In this document: positions 24,906 through 34,337 of the stretch, piece after piece
How the letters are laid out: every line of letters begins with the position of its first letter
Numbering within the stretch: the first letter of the stretch is position 1
NCBI RefSeq assembly: GCF_002803155.1
Contig: NZ_NNBP01000006.1
Span: 1-64,000, forward strand
Length of the DNA stretch: 64,000 nt
Reading direction: 5' to 3'
DNA from: Streptomyces sp. CB02959
GTDB taxonomy: Bacteria; Actinomycetota; Actinomycetes; Streptomycetales; Streptomycetaceae
The notes under the pieces: generated by a model
What the model was told of the DNA's origin: nothing
Database searches by the model: none
Seen by the model: only the letters and a program-made list of their open reading frames with translations
Made by a program: the position numbers and the translations under genes

Positions 24906-25781
24906 TCAGCGGTCGGCGCCGCTGTCGGCCGGCTTCCAGCGGAAGAGCCGCCGTTCGAGGAAGGCCAGCAGTCCTTCGGCGAGCAGGGCGACGACGGCGA
25001 GGATCACCATGGCGGCGTAGACACCGGCGGCGTTGAAGGTGCCCTGGGAGGCCGAGACCAGCAGGCCCAGGCCCTTGGTCGCGCCGATGTACTCGCCGAC
25101 GATGGCGCCGATCAGGGCGAAGCCGAAGCTGACGTGCAGGCTGGTGAAGATCCAGGACGTGGCGGAGGGGATGACGACCTGGAGGGTGACCTGGCGGTTG
25201 CTGGCGCCCAGGATCCGGGAGTTGGCCACCAGGTTGCGGTCGACCTCGCGGGCGCCCTGGAAGGCGTTGAAGAACACCGGGAAGAAGACCAGGACGACGG
25301 CGGAGGCGACCTTGGAGGCCGGTCCGAGGCCGAACCAGATGAGGAAGATCGGGGCCAGCACGATCCGCGGCAGCGCGTTGAGGACCTTGATGTACGGGCC
25401 GAGCACATCGGCCAGGAAGCGGATCCGGCCGAGCGCGATGCCCAGCACGACACCGCCGATGACGCCGATGACCCAGCCGAGCAGCGCCTCGTAGAGCGTG
25501 TACCAGACCTGCTCCCACAGGGTGCCCTGCGGGGTGCCGTCGACCGCCCACTGGGAGATCTGGTCCCAGATCTTCGAGGGCATGGAGAAGTTGAAGGGGT
25601 CGATGACGGCGGCGCGGGCCAGCCACTCCCACAGGGCGAGCAGGCCGACCAGGAGCGCGGCCCGGGTCCCGTAGACGAGGAGCTTGTGGTTGCGGGCGGC
25701 GCGGGCACGGGCCTGGCTGCGCTCCCCCGCGGGGCCGGCCTTCGCGGTGGCGGCCGGTGCGGTGACGGTCTCAGGCGACAT
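24906..25781 (-). CDS. ABC importer permease
   Basis: The 291-residue protein has a cytoplasmic N-terminus rich in Ala, then about six transmembrane helices (for example LLVGLLALWEWLARAAV and VIGVIGGVVLGIALG) and the EAA loop GASNRQVTLQVVIPSA. This is the sulfonate/nitrate-type permease that pairs with SsuA/TauA-like binding proteins. ATG 25781 has AAAGGGG eight bases upstream and overlaps the ATPase stop by 11 bases; GTG 25790 has no spaced site. Confidence 0.85.
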   Translation of the reverse strand: MSPETVTAPAATAKAGPAGERSQARARAARNHKLLVYGTRAALLVGLLALWEWLARAAVIDPFNFSMPSKIWDQISQWAVDGTPQGTLWEQVWYTLYEALLGWVIGVIGGVVLGIALGRIRFLADVLGPYIKVLNALPRIVLAPIFLIWFGLGPASKVASAVVLVFFPVFFNAFQGAREVDRNLVANSRILGASNRQVTLQVVIPSATSWIFTSLHVSFGFALIGAIVGEYIGATKGLGLLVSASQGTFNAAGVYAAMVILAVVALLAEGLLAFLERRLFRWKPADSGADR

Positions 25782-26586
25782 GGGCGGCACCCCTTTCGCG
25801 GGTGATCCGGACCTCTTCGCCGAGCGAGGACCAGATCTCCCGGTAGATCTCGATGAACTGCGGCTCCAGCCGCACCGACTCGACCCGGCGGGGCCGCGGC
25901 AGGTCGATGGTGAAGACCTCCTTGACGGTGGCGGGGCCGGCGGTCATCACCACGACCTTGTCGGCCAGCGCGATGGACTCCTCCAGGTCGTGGGTGACGA
26001 AGACGACGGAAGCGCCGGTGCCGGACCACAGGTCGAGGAGCTCGTCGGACATCAGGGCCCGGGTCTGCACGTCGAGCGCGGAGAACGGCTCGTCCATCAG
26101 CAGGATCTCGGGGTCGTTGACGAAGGTCGCGGCGAGCGCGACGCGCTTGCGCTGACCGCCGGAGAGCTGGTGCGGGTAGCGGTCCTCGAAGGCGGCGAGG
26201 CCGACCCGGGCGAGCCATTCGCGGGCCCGCTCCCTGGCCTCGGACTTGGCGACGCCGCGGAAGCGCGGGCCGGCCATGACGTTGGAGAGCACGGTGCGCC
26301 AGGGGAAGACGGCGTCCTGCTGGAAGACGAAGCCGACCTTGTCGCCGATGCCGCGGACCGGCTCGCCGGCCACCAGCACCTCGCCCTCGGTGGGCTCTTC
26401 CAGGCCGCTGACCAGGGTCAGGGTGGTGGACTTACCGCATCCGGTGGGCCCGACCACGGCGACGAACTCGCCGCGGCCGACGGTCAGGTCCAGGTCCCGG
26501 ACGGCGGTGTGCAGTCCGCCCGAGGGGGTGCGGAAGGTTTTGCTCGCCCCCCGTAGCTCGATGGCGGGGCTCGTGTGGCTGTTCAT
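25771..26586 (-). CDS. ABC importer ATP-binding subunit
   Basis: The 271-residue protein energises the importer. Walker A is GPTGCGKS (about 46-53), the Q-loop VFQQDAVFPW, the signature LSGGQ with RKRVALA after it, and Walker B ILLMDEPFSALD, followed by a His-loop VTHD. Sequence is of the nitrate/sulfonate/taurine class. There is no obvious ribosome site before ATG 26586, so it may be leaderless. It is the first gene of the operon and faces the two-component genes across 242 bases. Confidence 0.88.
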   Translation of the reverse strand: MNSHTSPAIELRGASKTFRTPSGGLHTAVRDLDLTVGRGEFVAVVGPTGCGKSTTLTLVSGLEEPTEGEVLVAGEPVRGIGDKVGFVFQQDAVFPWRTVLSNVMAGPRFRGVAKSEARERAREWLARVGLAAFEDRYPHQLSGGQRKRVALAATFVNDPEILLMDEPFSALDVQTRALMSDELLDLWSGTGASVVFVTHDLEESIALADKVVVMTAGPATVKEVFTIDLPRPRRVESVRLEPQFIEIYREIWSSLGEEVRITRERGAAHVA

Positions 26587-26733
26587 GGATCGGGAGGCTA
26601 GGAGCGAGCCGGGCCACCGCGGCAGCCTTGTGGGCGCAAGCCGTCTTTCTGCGCGCAAACCCTGTTGTGCCCATTTTGCTCACGCTGGAACAACAAAAGT
26701 TCGACGGGGTCTGGGCAGCCGGGCCTCGGGGAC

Positions 26734-26746
26734 TTACGTTGCGTAA
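26734..26746. promoter_or_regulatory. Palindrome in the ABC/two-component divergent region
   Basis: TTACG-TTG-CGTAA (26734-26746) is a 13-bp near-perfect dyad. The same region also carries GCGCAA steps near 26634 and 26653. It is placed where a CitB-type response regulator could control the importer, but that is a guess. Confidence 0.4.
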
Positions 26747-26828
26747 ACACGAGATCAACAGGCAGCATCACTAACAGGAAGTGTCGGTTCCGCATCGCGC
26801 GCAGGGCCGCCGAGACAAGGGGGACCGT

Positions 26829-28526
26829 ATGCGGATCCACTGGCCCCGTCGCGTCTTCGCGCAGGTCCTCACCGCACAGCTGGCCATCACCACCGGTGTG
26901 ATGGTGCTGGCCACCGGCCTGTTCCTGGCCCCGCTCAGCCACGCCCTGGACGACCAGGCGATGCGCCGGGCCCTGGCCATCGCCGAGACCACCGCCGCCG
27001 ACCCGGACCTGGCCCGCAACGTGGAGGCCACCGCGCCGGCCCCGCGCGGCCCGGTGCAGACCACCGCGGAGCGCATCCGGCGGGCGACGGGGGCGCTGTA
27101 CATCGTCGTGATGGACACCCGCGGGGTCCGCTGGTCGCACACCAACGTCGCCGAGATCGGCCACCACGTCTCCACCGACCCCAGCCGGACCCTGGCCGGC
27201 CAGGAGGTCCGCCAGATCGACACCGGCACCCTGGGCCGGTCGGCCCGCGCGAAGGTGCCGCTGCGCGACGACGGCGGCGACATCGTCGGCGCCGTCTCGG
27301 TCGGCATCGCCTACGACAGCGTGCACGGGCTGCTGCTGAGCGCCATCCCGGGGCTGCTGCGGTACGCGGGCGCGGCGCTGGCGGCCGGGGTGCTGGCCGC
27401 GGTGGTGGTCGCCCGGAGCCTGCGCCGCCGTACGCACGGCGTCGCCACCGCGGACATCTCGGCGCTGCTGGACGAGCGGGAGGCGATGCTGCACGGCATC
27501 CGGGAGGGGGTGGTGGCCTTCGACCGGCGGGGCCGGATCCGGCTGGTCAACGACGAGGCAGGGCGGCTGCTGGGCCTCGACGCCGGTGCCGCGGGCCGGG
27601 ACCTCGACGAGGTGCTGCCGCCGGGCCGCACCACCGACGTGCTGGCCGGCCGGGTGGCCGGCGGCGACCTGCTGGCGATCAGCGGCGGCCGGGTGCTGGT
27701 GGCCAATCGCGTCCCGACCCGGGACGGCGGCGCGGTCGTCACCCTGCGGGACCGCACCGAACTGGAGCTGCTGGGCCGGGAGCTGGACAGCACCCAGGGC
27801 CTGCTGGACGCGCTGCGCGCCCAGGACCACGAGCACGCCAACCAGCTGCACACGGTGCGCGGGCTGCTCGAACTGGGCCGGTACGACATGGCGGTGGAGT
27901 TCGTCGCCGAAGTGGCCAGCGCCCACCGGGCGTCCGCGGAGCAGATCGCCGAGCGGGTGCACGACCCGCTGCTGTCCGCGCTGCTGGTCGGCAAGGCGGC
28001 GATCGCCGCCGAGCGCGGCGTCTCCCTGCGGGTGTCGCCCGCCACGCTGCTGCCGGACGCGGTGGTGGACCCGCGCGACCTGGTCACCGTCCTGGGCAAC
28101 CTCATCGACAACGCGCTGGACGCCACCGCCGAGCGCCGCGGCGTCGAACCGTTCGTCGAGGTGGAGCTGCGCGCCGAGGGCACCACCGCGGTCGTCCGGG
28201 TCAGCGACACCGGGCCCGGTGTGGCGCCCGAGATGCGCGAGCGGATCTTCGCCGAGGGCTGGTCCACCAAGCGCGCCACCGTCGCGTCCCGGGGCCGGGG
28301 CATCGGCCTGGCACTGGTGCGCCGGCTGTCCGAGCGGTACGGCGGGATGGCCCGGGTCACCGCCCGTGCGGGCGGCGGCGCGGTCTTCACCGTCGTCCTG
28401 CCCGAAGCACTGGCACCCGAGGGGCTGGCGCACGCCCTCCCCCTGTCCGCCCTCCACCCCCGGCAGACGGCGCTCCGCGCCGGCCCTCCCCCTCGTCAGC
28501 TCACGGCCACAGGAGAGTCACCGTGA
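26829..28526 (+). CDS. CitA/DcuS-type sensor histidine kinase
   Basis: The 565-residue kinase has a TM helix (about 12-36), an extracellular PAS-like sensor domain (about 37-165), a second TM helix (about 170-195), a cytoplasmic PAS domain around 220-300, and a kinase core. The phosphoacceptor is His334 in DHEHANQLH, as in CitA/DcuS. The ATP site shows LGNLIDNALDAT, DTGPGV and GRGIGL. Family members sense carboxylates such as citrate or fumarate. The GTG of the response-regulator gene overlaps its stop by 4 bases. ATG 26829 follows an AGGGGGA stretch. Confidence 0.85.
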   Translation: MRIHWPRRVFAQVLTAQLAITTGVMVLATGLFLAPLSHALDDQAMRRALAIAETTAADPDLARNVEATAPAPRGPVQTTAERIRRATGALYIVVMDTRGVRWSHTNVAEIGHHVSTDPSRTLAGQEVRQIDTGTLGRSARAKVPLRDDGGDIVGAVSVGIAYDSVHGLLLSAIPGLLRYAGAALAAGVLAAVVVARSLRRRTHGVATADISALLDEREAMLHGIREGVVAFDRRGRIRLVNDEAGRLLGLDAGAAGRDLDEVLPPGRTTDVLAGRVAGGDLLAISGGRVLVANRVPTRDGGAVVTLRDRTELELLGRELDSTQGLLDALRAQDHEHANQLHTVRGLLELGRYDMAVEFVAEVASAHRASAEQIAERVHDPLLSALLVGKAAIAAERGVSLRVSPATLLPDAVVDPRDLVTVLGNLIDNALDATAERRGVEPFVEVELRAEGTTAVVRVSDTGPGVAPEMRERIFAEGWSTKRATVASRGRGIGLALVRRLSERYGGMARVTARAGGGAVFTVVLPEALAPEGLAHALPLSALHPRQTALRAGPPPRQLTATGESP

Positions 28527-29215
28527 TCGATGTCCTTGTCGTGGACGACGACTTCCGCGTCGCGGAGATCAACGCCGCGTACGTCTCCCAGGTGCCCGGC
28601 TTCCGGGTCGTCGGCCGTGCCCACACCGCGGCCCACGCGCTGGCCACGTTGGAGCGCCACCACGTCGATCTGGTGCTGCTCGACCACTACCTGCCGGACG
28701 AGACGGGCCTGACCCTGGTGCGGCGGCTGCGCCAGATGGGCCACCACTCCGACGTGATCATGGTGACCGCGGCCCGGGACGTGACGACGGTGCAGGCGGC
28801 GATGCGGTACGGCGCCCTGCAGTACCTGGTCAAGCCGTTCGGCTTCTCCGGGCTGCGGGCGAAGCTGGAGGGCTACGCCGCGCTCCGCCGCACCGTCGAG
28901 GGCGTCGGCGGTCGGGGCGAGGCCGGTCAGGAGCAGGTGGACCGGATCTTCGCGGCGCTCCGCACCCCGGACACCCCGCACTCCGAACTCCCCAAGGGCC
29001 ACTCGGCGGCGACCGTCGACCTGATCCGCCGCATCCTGGACGAGGCCGGGCTGCCGCTCTCCGCCCACGAGGTCGCCGAGCGCGCCGGGGTCAGCCGCTC
29101 CACCGCCCAGCGCTACCTCAAGCACCTGGAACGCACCGGCCACATCAGCCTCACCCTGAAGTACGGCGACACCGGGCGTCCGGAACACCGGTACGCCTGG
29201 GCGCGGGCGAGTTAG
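28523..29215 (+). CDS. CitB/DcuR-type response regulator
   Basis: The 230-residue regulator has a receiver domain with Asp54 as phosphoacceptor (VLLDHYLPDE), Thr82 and Lys104, and a C-terminal helix-turn-helix of the DpiA/CitB class (LSAHEVAERAGVSRSTAQRYL). It is coupled to the kinase by a GTGA overlap. The pair probably controls the adjacent importer or a distant transporter; no CitM/TctC-type gene is nearby. Confidence 0.85.
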   Translation: MIDVLVVDDDFRVAEINAAYVSQVPGFRVVGRAHTAAHALATLERHHVDLVLLDHYLPDETGLTLVRRLRQMGHHSDVIMVTAARDVTTVQAAMRYGALQYLVKPFGFSGLRAKLEGYAALRRTVEGVGGRGEAGQEQVDRIFAALRTPDTPHSELPKGHSAATVDLIRRILDEAGLPLSAHEVAERAGVSRSTAQRYLKHLERTGHISLTLKYGDTGRPEHRYAWARAS

Positions 29216-29266
29216 GCCCCTGTCGGTGGCGCACGGCCCGGGCGGGCCCGCGGCCGCCGGACGCCG

Positions 29267-30178
29267 TCACCGGCCCTCCCCGGCCGCACCGTCGCCGTCG
29301 GCGGCCGCATAGGCGGCTTCGATCAGGGCGCGCAGACCGGCCCGCGGCGGGCCGGACCGCACCGCGAGGTAGGCCCGCATGGTGGGCGTCGGCTCGCACA
29401 GCGGGCGGAACACCACACCGGGGACCGGGAGCTGGTCGGCGTGCGGGGCGTAGAAGACCGTCCAGGACGGTCTGCCGTGGCCGATGGCGGCGAGGGTGTC
29501 CTGGGCGTTGGTGAACTCCGGTCCCGGGAGCGGCTCGTAGCCGGCCTCCCGGCAGGAGCGCATGACCAGGTCGTGGAGTGCGGCGTTGCGGGAGGGCGGG
29601 GAGATTCGCAGCGGCAGCTCGGCGAGCCGGGCCAGCTCGACGGTCTCCCGCGCGGCGAGTTCGTGGCGCGCGGGCAGCGCCGCCATCAGCGTGTCCTGCC
29701 ACAGCGGGAGGAACTCCAGGTCGGGGTCGGTCCGTTCGCCGCGCAGCAGGGTGGCGTCCAGATCGCCGGTGCGCACCTTCGCGAGGCGTTCCTCGGTGCT
29801 GCCGGTGACGAGTTCCAGTTGGGCCTGGTCGTCGAGCCGGGCGAACGCGGCGAGCAGGGCGTCCAGCCGGGCGCCCAGTCCGGAGCTGGTGCCGAGCCGC
29901 ACCGTCGCGGCCTGCTCGGCGCGCAGTTCGTCGATGGCCTCCCGGGCGCGTGCCTGGAGGGCGAGCATCTCCCTGGCGTAGGGCAGGAGCCGGTCGCCGG
30001 CCTCGGTGAGGCGGACGACGCGGGTCGAGCGGGCGAAGAGCTCCGTGCCCAGTTCGCGTTCGAGCCGGCGCAGCTGCTGGCTGACCGCGGACTGCACGAT
30101 GTGCAGGCGCTCGGCGGCCCGGCCGAAGTGCAATTCCTCCGCCACGGTGAGGAAGTAGCGCAGCTGTCGGATCTCCAT
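29267..30178 (-). CDS. LysR-family transcriptional regulator
   Basis: The 303-residue protein has the N-terminal LysR winged helix (MEIRQLRYFLTVAEELHFGRA, HIVQSAVSQQLRRLE) and a C-terminal inducer-binding fold. It is divergent from two alpha/beta hydrolases across a TGATC-N9-GATCA dyad, the usual LysR arrangement, so control of those genes is likely. Inducer unknown. Confidence 0.88.
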   Translation of the reverse strand: MEIRQLRYFLTVAEELHFGRAAERLHIVQSAVSQQLRRLERELGTELFARSTRVVRLTEAGDRLLPYAREMLALQARAREAIDELRAEQAATVRLGTSSGLGARLDALLAAFARLDDQAQLELVTGSTEERLAKVRTGDLDATLLRGERTDPDLEFLPLWQDTLMAALPARHELAARETVELARLAELPLRISPPSRNAALHDLVMRSCREAGYEPLPGPEFTNAQDTLAAIGHGRPSWTVFYAPHADQLPVPGVVFRPLCEPTPTMRAYLAVRSGPPRAGLRALIEAAYAAADGDGAAGEGR

Positions 30179-30214
30179 GGCCCGTGGTCCCCCCTGTTCG
30201 CCGTGACCGGCAAT

Positions 30215-30233
30215 TGATCACCGTTCGCGATCA
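30215..30233. promoter_or_regulatory. Candidate LysR-type operator
   Basis: TGATC (30215-30219) and GATCA (30229-30233) are symmetric arms 9 bases apart, 37 bases upstream of the regulator start. The layout resembles the T-N11-A type site. Confidence 0.5.
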
Positions 30234-30337
30234 GTGTAGGCGCGGATCGCTCATTGGTCGGCGGGCGTGATCGCGCTTGGCTTGGCACATCACGAACCGC
30301 GGGCCCGCCGGGACCCACGAGGCGAGGGGAGACCGCC

Positions 30338-31129
30338 ATGCCCAACCTGGACGTCAACGACACCACCCTCTACTACGAGGACGAGGGCAGCGGCCCCGCG
30401 CTGCTGTTCCTGCACGGCTGGGGCACCAGCGCCCGGACCTGGGGTGCGCAGCTGCCCGACTTCACCCGGGACCACCGGGTGGTCACGGTCGACTGGCGGG
30501 GCTGCGGGCGGTCGGCCCGCCCCGTCCGCGGCAACACCACCGCCGGCGTCGTCAACGACCTGGTGGCCCTGATCGGCGCGCTGCGACTGGACCGCCCGGT
30601 GGTCGTCGGCTCGTCGGTCGGCGCGACCTTCGCCACCGAACTGGGCGTCCGCCGACCCGAGTTGATCAGCGGCGTGATCGCCGTGGACGGACCGGCGTAC
30701 TGGCCGTCCACCGGAATGCCGATGGCGGAGCTGAGGGAGGGTCTCCGCCTGGACCGGGCCGGCACGCTCGCCGGCTGGGTGCCCGGCTGGTACGCACCCG
30801 GCACCTCGCCCGCCCTCGTCGACTGGACGATCCGGCAGATCCTCGACTCCGGCGTCCACATCGACCAGCACTTCACCGCCGCCACCACCTACGACCCGCG
30901 GCCGATCCTGCCCGCGCTCCAGGTGCCGATCCACTACATCCACGGCGAACTCGACACCTCCATCCCCCTTCACGTGGCCGGGACCTGCGCCGCCCTCACC
31001 CCCGGCGCCGAACTCGACGTCGTCCCCGGCGCCGGCCACATGCCGCACCAGGAACGCCCCGACCGGTTCAACACCCTCCTGCGCGCCGCACTCGCCCGGA
31101 CGGCGGCCGCCGCCCGCGCCACCGCCTGA
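30338..31129 (+). CDS. Alpha/beta hydrolase (esterase/lactonase-like)
   Basis: The 263-residue protein has the oxyanion strand LLFLHGWGTS, nucleophile elbow VVGSSVGATF with catalytic Ser, acid in HGELDTSIP and His in GAGHMPH. It lacks a signal peptide. ATG 30338 is preceded by GAGGGGAG. The gene is divergent from a LysR regulator and followed 34 bases later by a second hydrolase, so the two are probably one operon. Substrate unknown. Confidence 0.85.
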   Translation: MPNLDVNDTTLYYEDEGSGPALLFLHGWGTSARTWGAQLPDFTRDHRVVTVDWRGCGRSARPVRGNTTAGVVNDLVALIGALRLDRPVVVGSSVGATFATELGVRRPELISGVIAVDGPAYWPSTGMPMAELREGLRLDRAGTLAGWVPGWYAPGTSPALVDWTIRQILDSGVHIDQHFTAATTYDPRPILPALQVPIHYIHGELDTSIPLHVAGTCAALTPGAELDVVPGAGHMPHQERPDRFNTLLRAALARTAAAARATA

Positions 31130-31163
31130 ACATCCGCACCACCCACCCATGAAGGAGACCGCC

Positions 31164-32033
31164 ATGCCCCTCACACGCGTACCCCTCGGCAGCGGCGCGG
31201 CCGACGTCGCGTACGACCGCACCGGGACCGGCCCGGGACTGGTGCTGGTACACGGCACCGGCGCCACCCGCGAGCAGTGGCTCCCGCTGACCGAAGCCGT
31301 CGCCGACCGCTTCACGGTGGTCGCGCCGGACTACTCGGGCTCCGGCGGTACCACCGACCACGGCGGCCCGCTCACCCTGGCGGACCTCGCCGACGAGGTA
31401 CTGGCCGCCGCCGACCACGCCGGGCTGGACCGCTTCCACCTGGTCGGCCACTCGCTCGGCGCCGCGATCGCCACCCACCTCGCCGCGCATCACCCCGAAC
31501 GGGTCCGCTCGCTGGTCCTGCACGCCGGATGGGCGCACACGGACAGCCGGCTGCGAGCCCAATTCACCTACTGGCTCGACCTGTTGCACGCCGACGCCGC
31601 ACACGGCACCGCGCACTTCGCCCGGATGCTGCCGCTGGCGGCGTTCGGCCCCCGCTACTGGGAGCGCACCAGCACCGCGGCCAACGAGGAACTGGTGCGG
31701 GGGCTGGCCGCGGCCCTGGCGCCCGGCATCGCCCGGCAGGTCGAGGTGGACCTGTCGGTGGACCTGCGTCCGCTGCTCGGCCGGGTCACGGCACCGACGC
31801 TGGTACTGGCCGGCGCCCACGACCAGATCATCGGCGCCGATCAGCAGCGGGCGCTGCTGGCCGGGATCCCCGACAGCCGCTATCAGGAGATCGACGCCGG
31901 GCACGGGGCGCCGGGCGAGGATCCGGCCGGATTCGCGGCCCTGATCGCCGGGTTCCTGGACGAGCGCCGCGCCGCGGAGGAGGTCCCTGCGGCGGGCGCC
32001 CCGGCCGAGCCGGCGGTCGCGGCGCGGGCGTAG
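31164..32033 (+). CDS. Alpha/beta hydrolase (haloperoxidase/esterase-like)
   Basis: The 289-residue protein contains LVLVHGTGATREQW, the elbow VGHSLGAAIATHLA with Ser and a C-terminal IDAGHGAPGEDP His. AAGGAG five bases before ATG 31164 fixes the start; the preceding in-frame ATG at 31149 has none. It has no signal peptide. It and its neighbour are different members of the superfamily rather than recent duplicates, and both may be controlled by the LysR gene. Confidence 0.83.
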   Translation: MPLTRVPLGSGAADVAYDRTGTGPGLVLVHGTGATREQWLPLTEAVADRFTVVAPDYSGSGGTTDHGGPLTLADLADEVLAAADHAGLDRFHLVGHSLGAAIATHLAAHHPERVRSLVLHAGWAHTDSRLRAQFTYWLDLLHADAAHGTAHFARMLPLAAFGPRYWERTSTAANEELVRGLAAALAPGIARQVEVDLSVDLRPLLGRVTAPTLVLAGAHDQIIGADQQRALLAGIPDSRYQEIDAGHGAPGEDPAGFAALIAGFLDERRAAEEVPAAGAPAEPAVAARA

Positions 32034-32183
32034 GACCCCGTGCCGCGGTGCGGGGCGCCCGCGCCCGGTCCGCTCCCCGCCCCCGATTCCAGTCCACTTT
32101 CCCCGCATTGGCCCAGGAGGCGGGGCCCGCCCCCGGCTAGCGTCGTCCGCGAACCGGTCCCGAACCGACGAACGGAGAGCACC

Positions 32184-33575
32184 GTGCACCCCCCTCTCGC
32201 CGCCGACCTCGCCACTCTGCCCGACCTGTTGGAGACCACCCGGCAGCAGGCCGCGGCCCTCCTCGACGGGCTCGCCGAGGCGCCGGTCGTACCCGCCCGG
32301 CCGACCCCGGAGCCGCAGCCGCTGCCCGAGCGCGGCACCGGACTGCGGGACGCCCTGGCGGACTTCGGGGAGCGCTGGCAACCCGGGCTTTCGGCGAGCG
32401 CCGGCCCGCGCTACCTCGGCTTCGTCACCGGCGGTGTGACCCCGGCGGCCCTCACGGGCGACTGGCTGACCGCCATCGCGGACCAGAACTCCATGTCGTC
32501 CCTGGACGCCACCGGAGCGCATCTGGAACGGGAGACGGTGGGCTGGCTGCGCACGCTCTTCGGACTGTCCGGCGCCCACGAGGGCACGCTGGTCAGCGGC
32601 GCCACCATGTCCAACACGGTCGGCCTGGCGATCGCCCGCGAATGGCTCGGGGAGCGGCGCGGCGTCTCCCCTGCCGAGGACGGGGTGGCCGCCCTCGGCC
32701 CGGTGCGGGTGCTCTCCGGCGCCCCGCACTCCAGTGTGGCCAAGGGGTTGTCGATGCTCGGCCTCGGTCGGTCCGCGCTGGTCACCGTCCCCACCCTCCC
32801 GGGCCGGGAGGCGGTGGACCCGGCAGCGCTGGAACGCGCTCTCCAGGAGGCCGACGGCCCCTGCGTCCTCGTCGCCAACGCCGGCACCGTCAACACCGCC
32901 GACTTCGACGACCTGCCCGCCCTCGCCGCGCTCCGCGACCGCTACGGCTGCTGGCTGCACATCGACGCCGCGTTCGGCGCCTTCGCCGCGCTCTCCCCGC
33001 ACCACGCCCACCTGGCCGACGGCCTCGACCTGGCCGACTCGCTCTGCATCGATCTGCACAAGTGGCTGAACGTCCCGTACGACAGCGCGGTCCAGTTCAC
33101 CCGGCGCCGCGACCTCCAGGCCCGGGTCTTCCAGAACGCCGCCGCCTACCTGGGTCCGCTGGGCGACACCCCCGACCTGGTGCACCTCACCCCGGAGAAC
33201 TCCCGCCGGCTGCGCGCCCTCCCCGCCTGGTTCACGCTGCGCGCCTACGGGCGGGAGGGCCACCGCGACATCGTGGAACGCTGCGCGGACGGCGCCCGCA
33301 CCCTGGGCGAGGCGGTCGCCTCCCTGGACGGCCTGCGGCTGCTCGCCCCGGTCCGCCTGAACGTCGTCTGCTTCACCCTCGCCGACTCCCCCACCGCCGC
33401 ACGCCTCGCCACGCTGGCCGACGCCGTGGCCCACGAGGTCTTCCTGACCCCCACCGTGTACGCCGGACTGCCCGCCCTCCGCGCCGCGTTCAGCAACTGG
33501 CGGACCACCGCCGAGGACGTCCGGCGGATCGTCGCGGCCCTGGAGACCGCGGTCCGCAAGCTGCCCGCGCCGTGA
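32184..33575 (+). CDS. PLP-dependent group II decarboxylase-family enzyme
   Basis: The 463-residue fold-type I PLP enzyme has the phosphate-binding SGATMSN region, the cofactor aspartate stretch HIDAAFGAFA, and the Schiff-base lysine in DLHKWLNVPYD. The layout matches aromatic amino acid or aspartate/glutamate decarboxylase relatives; length and His-Lys motif fit. GTG 32184 follows ACGGAGAG. Substrate is not predictable, as the family also includes aldehyde-forming enzymes. Confidence 0.82.
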   Translation: MHPPLAADLATLPDLLETTRQQAAALLDGLAEAPVVPARPTPEPQPLPERGTGLRDALADFGERWQPGLSASAGPRYLGFVTGGVTPAALTGDWLTAIADQNSMSSLDATGAHLERETVGWLRTLFGLSGAHEGTLVSGATMSNTVGLAIAREWLGERRGVSPAEDGVAALGPVRVLSGAPHSSVAKGLSMLGLGRSALVTVPTLPGREAVDPAALERALQEADGPCVLVANAGTVNTADFDDLPALAALRDRYGCWLHIDAAFGAFAALSPHHAHLADGLDLADSLCIDLHKWLNVPYDSAVQFTRRRDLQARVFQNAAAYLGPLGDTPDLVHLTPENSRRLRALPAWFTLRAYGREGHRDIVERCADGARTLGEAVASLDGLRLLAPVRLNVVCFTLADSPTAARLATLADAVAHEVFLTPTVYAGLPALRAAFSNWRTTAEDVRRIVAALETAVRKLPAP

Positions 33576-33661
33576 CGGAAACCCAGGGCGGGCGGCGGGC
33601 GCCGCTCGGTGCGGTCCGCCACCTCGGCACCATCCAGCGGGCACGCCTTAGGCTGCCGCCC

Positions 33662-34264
33662 ATGCGACCCCTCATGATCAGCGACCCCGACAACGCCCCC
33701 GAGCCCGTCGTCCTGGACGCCCGCGCGGTGCTGGCCGACCCCGAACTCGCCGCCGGGCTCGCCGAGTCGGCGCACCGGATACTCGCCGATCTGGTCGCCG
33801 CGGGCGCGCCGCTCGGCTGGGTGGACCCGCCCGGTCGGGAAGAGGTGGCCGAGCTGGTCGAGCGCGTACTGGCCGCGGCCACGTCCGGCGAAGGGGCACT
33901 GCGGGCCGCCTACGCCGGGCGGACCCTGATCGGCCTGGGCTACTGGCTGCGCTACAGCCGCCCGACCCACCGCCCGCACGCCGATCTGGAGAAGCTCGCG
34001 GTGGCCGGTACCGCCCACGGCCGCGGCACCGGCCGGGCGTTGACCGCCGCGCTGGTCGACGACGCCCGGCAGGCCGGCGTCGAGGTGCTCACCCTGGACG
34101 CCCGTGCCGACAACGCGCACGCCCTGCGCCTGTACCGGTCGTTGGGGTTCCGGGAGTACGGACGGCTGCCCTCCTTCGTCGCGGTCGGCGAGCGCCGCTG
34201 GGACAAGGTCTTCTACCTGCTCGACTTCCGCGCGGAGCCGACCGGCCCGGAGGCGTCCCGCTGA
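33662..34264 (+). CDS. GNAT-family N-acetyltransferase
   Basis: The 200-residue protein carries the acetyl-CoA binding core LEKLAVAGTAHGRGTGRALTAA (motif A, Q/RxxGxG/A) and the following LDARADNAHALRLYRSLGF. No substrate clue is seen. It is 86 bases after the PLP gene and convergent with adenosine deaminase. Confidence 0.8.
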   Translation: MRPLMISDPDNAPEPVVLDARAVLADPELAAGLAESAHRILADLVAAGAPLGWVDPPGREEVAELVERVLAAATSGEGALRAAYAGRTLIGLGYWLRYSRPTHRPHADLEKLAVAGTAHGRGTGRALTAALVDDARQAGVEVLTLDARADNAHALRLYRSLGFREYGRLPSFVAVGERRWDKVFYLLDFRAEPTGPEASR

Positions 34265-34280
34265 GCGGACGGCACGGAGC

Positions 34281-34311
34281 CCCGGCGCCCCGTCGTACAC
34301 GGTGCGCCGGG
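34281..34311. terminator. Hairpin between convergent genes
   Basis: CCCGGCGC (34281-34288) pairs with GCGCCGGG (34304-34311), with a further internal CCGT/ACGG pair. It is 16 bases after the acetyltransferase stop. Confidence 0.5.
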
Positions 34312-34337
34312 CCCCGGGGCCCGGGGCCGGAAGGCGG

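Noticed and set aside
30338..32033. The two hydrolases as a recent tandem duplication
   Set aside because: Motif surroundings differ (GSSVG versus GHSLG) and there is no extended similarity.
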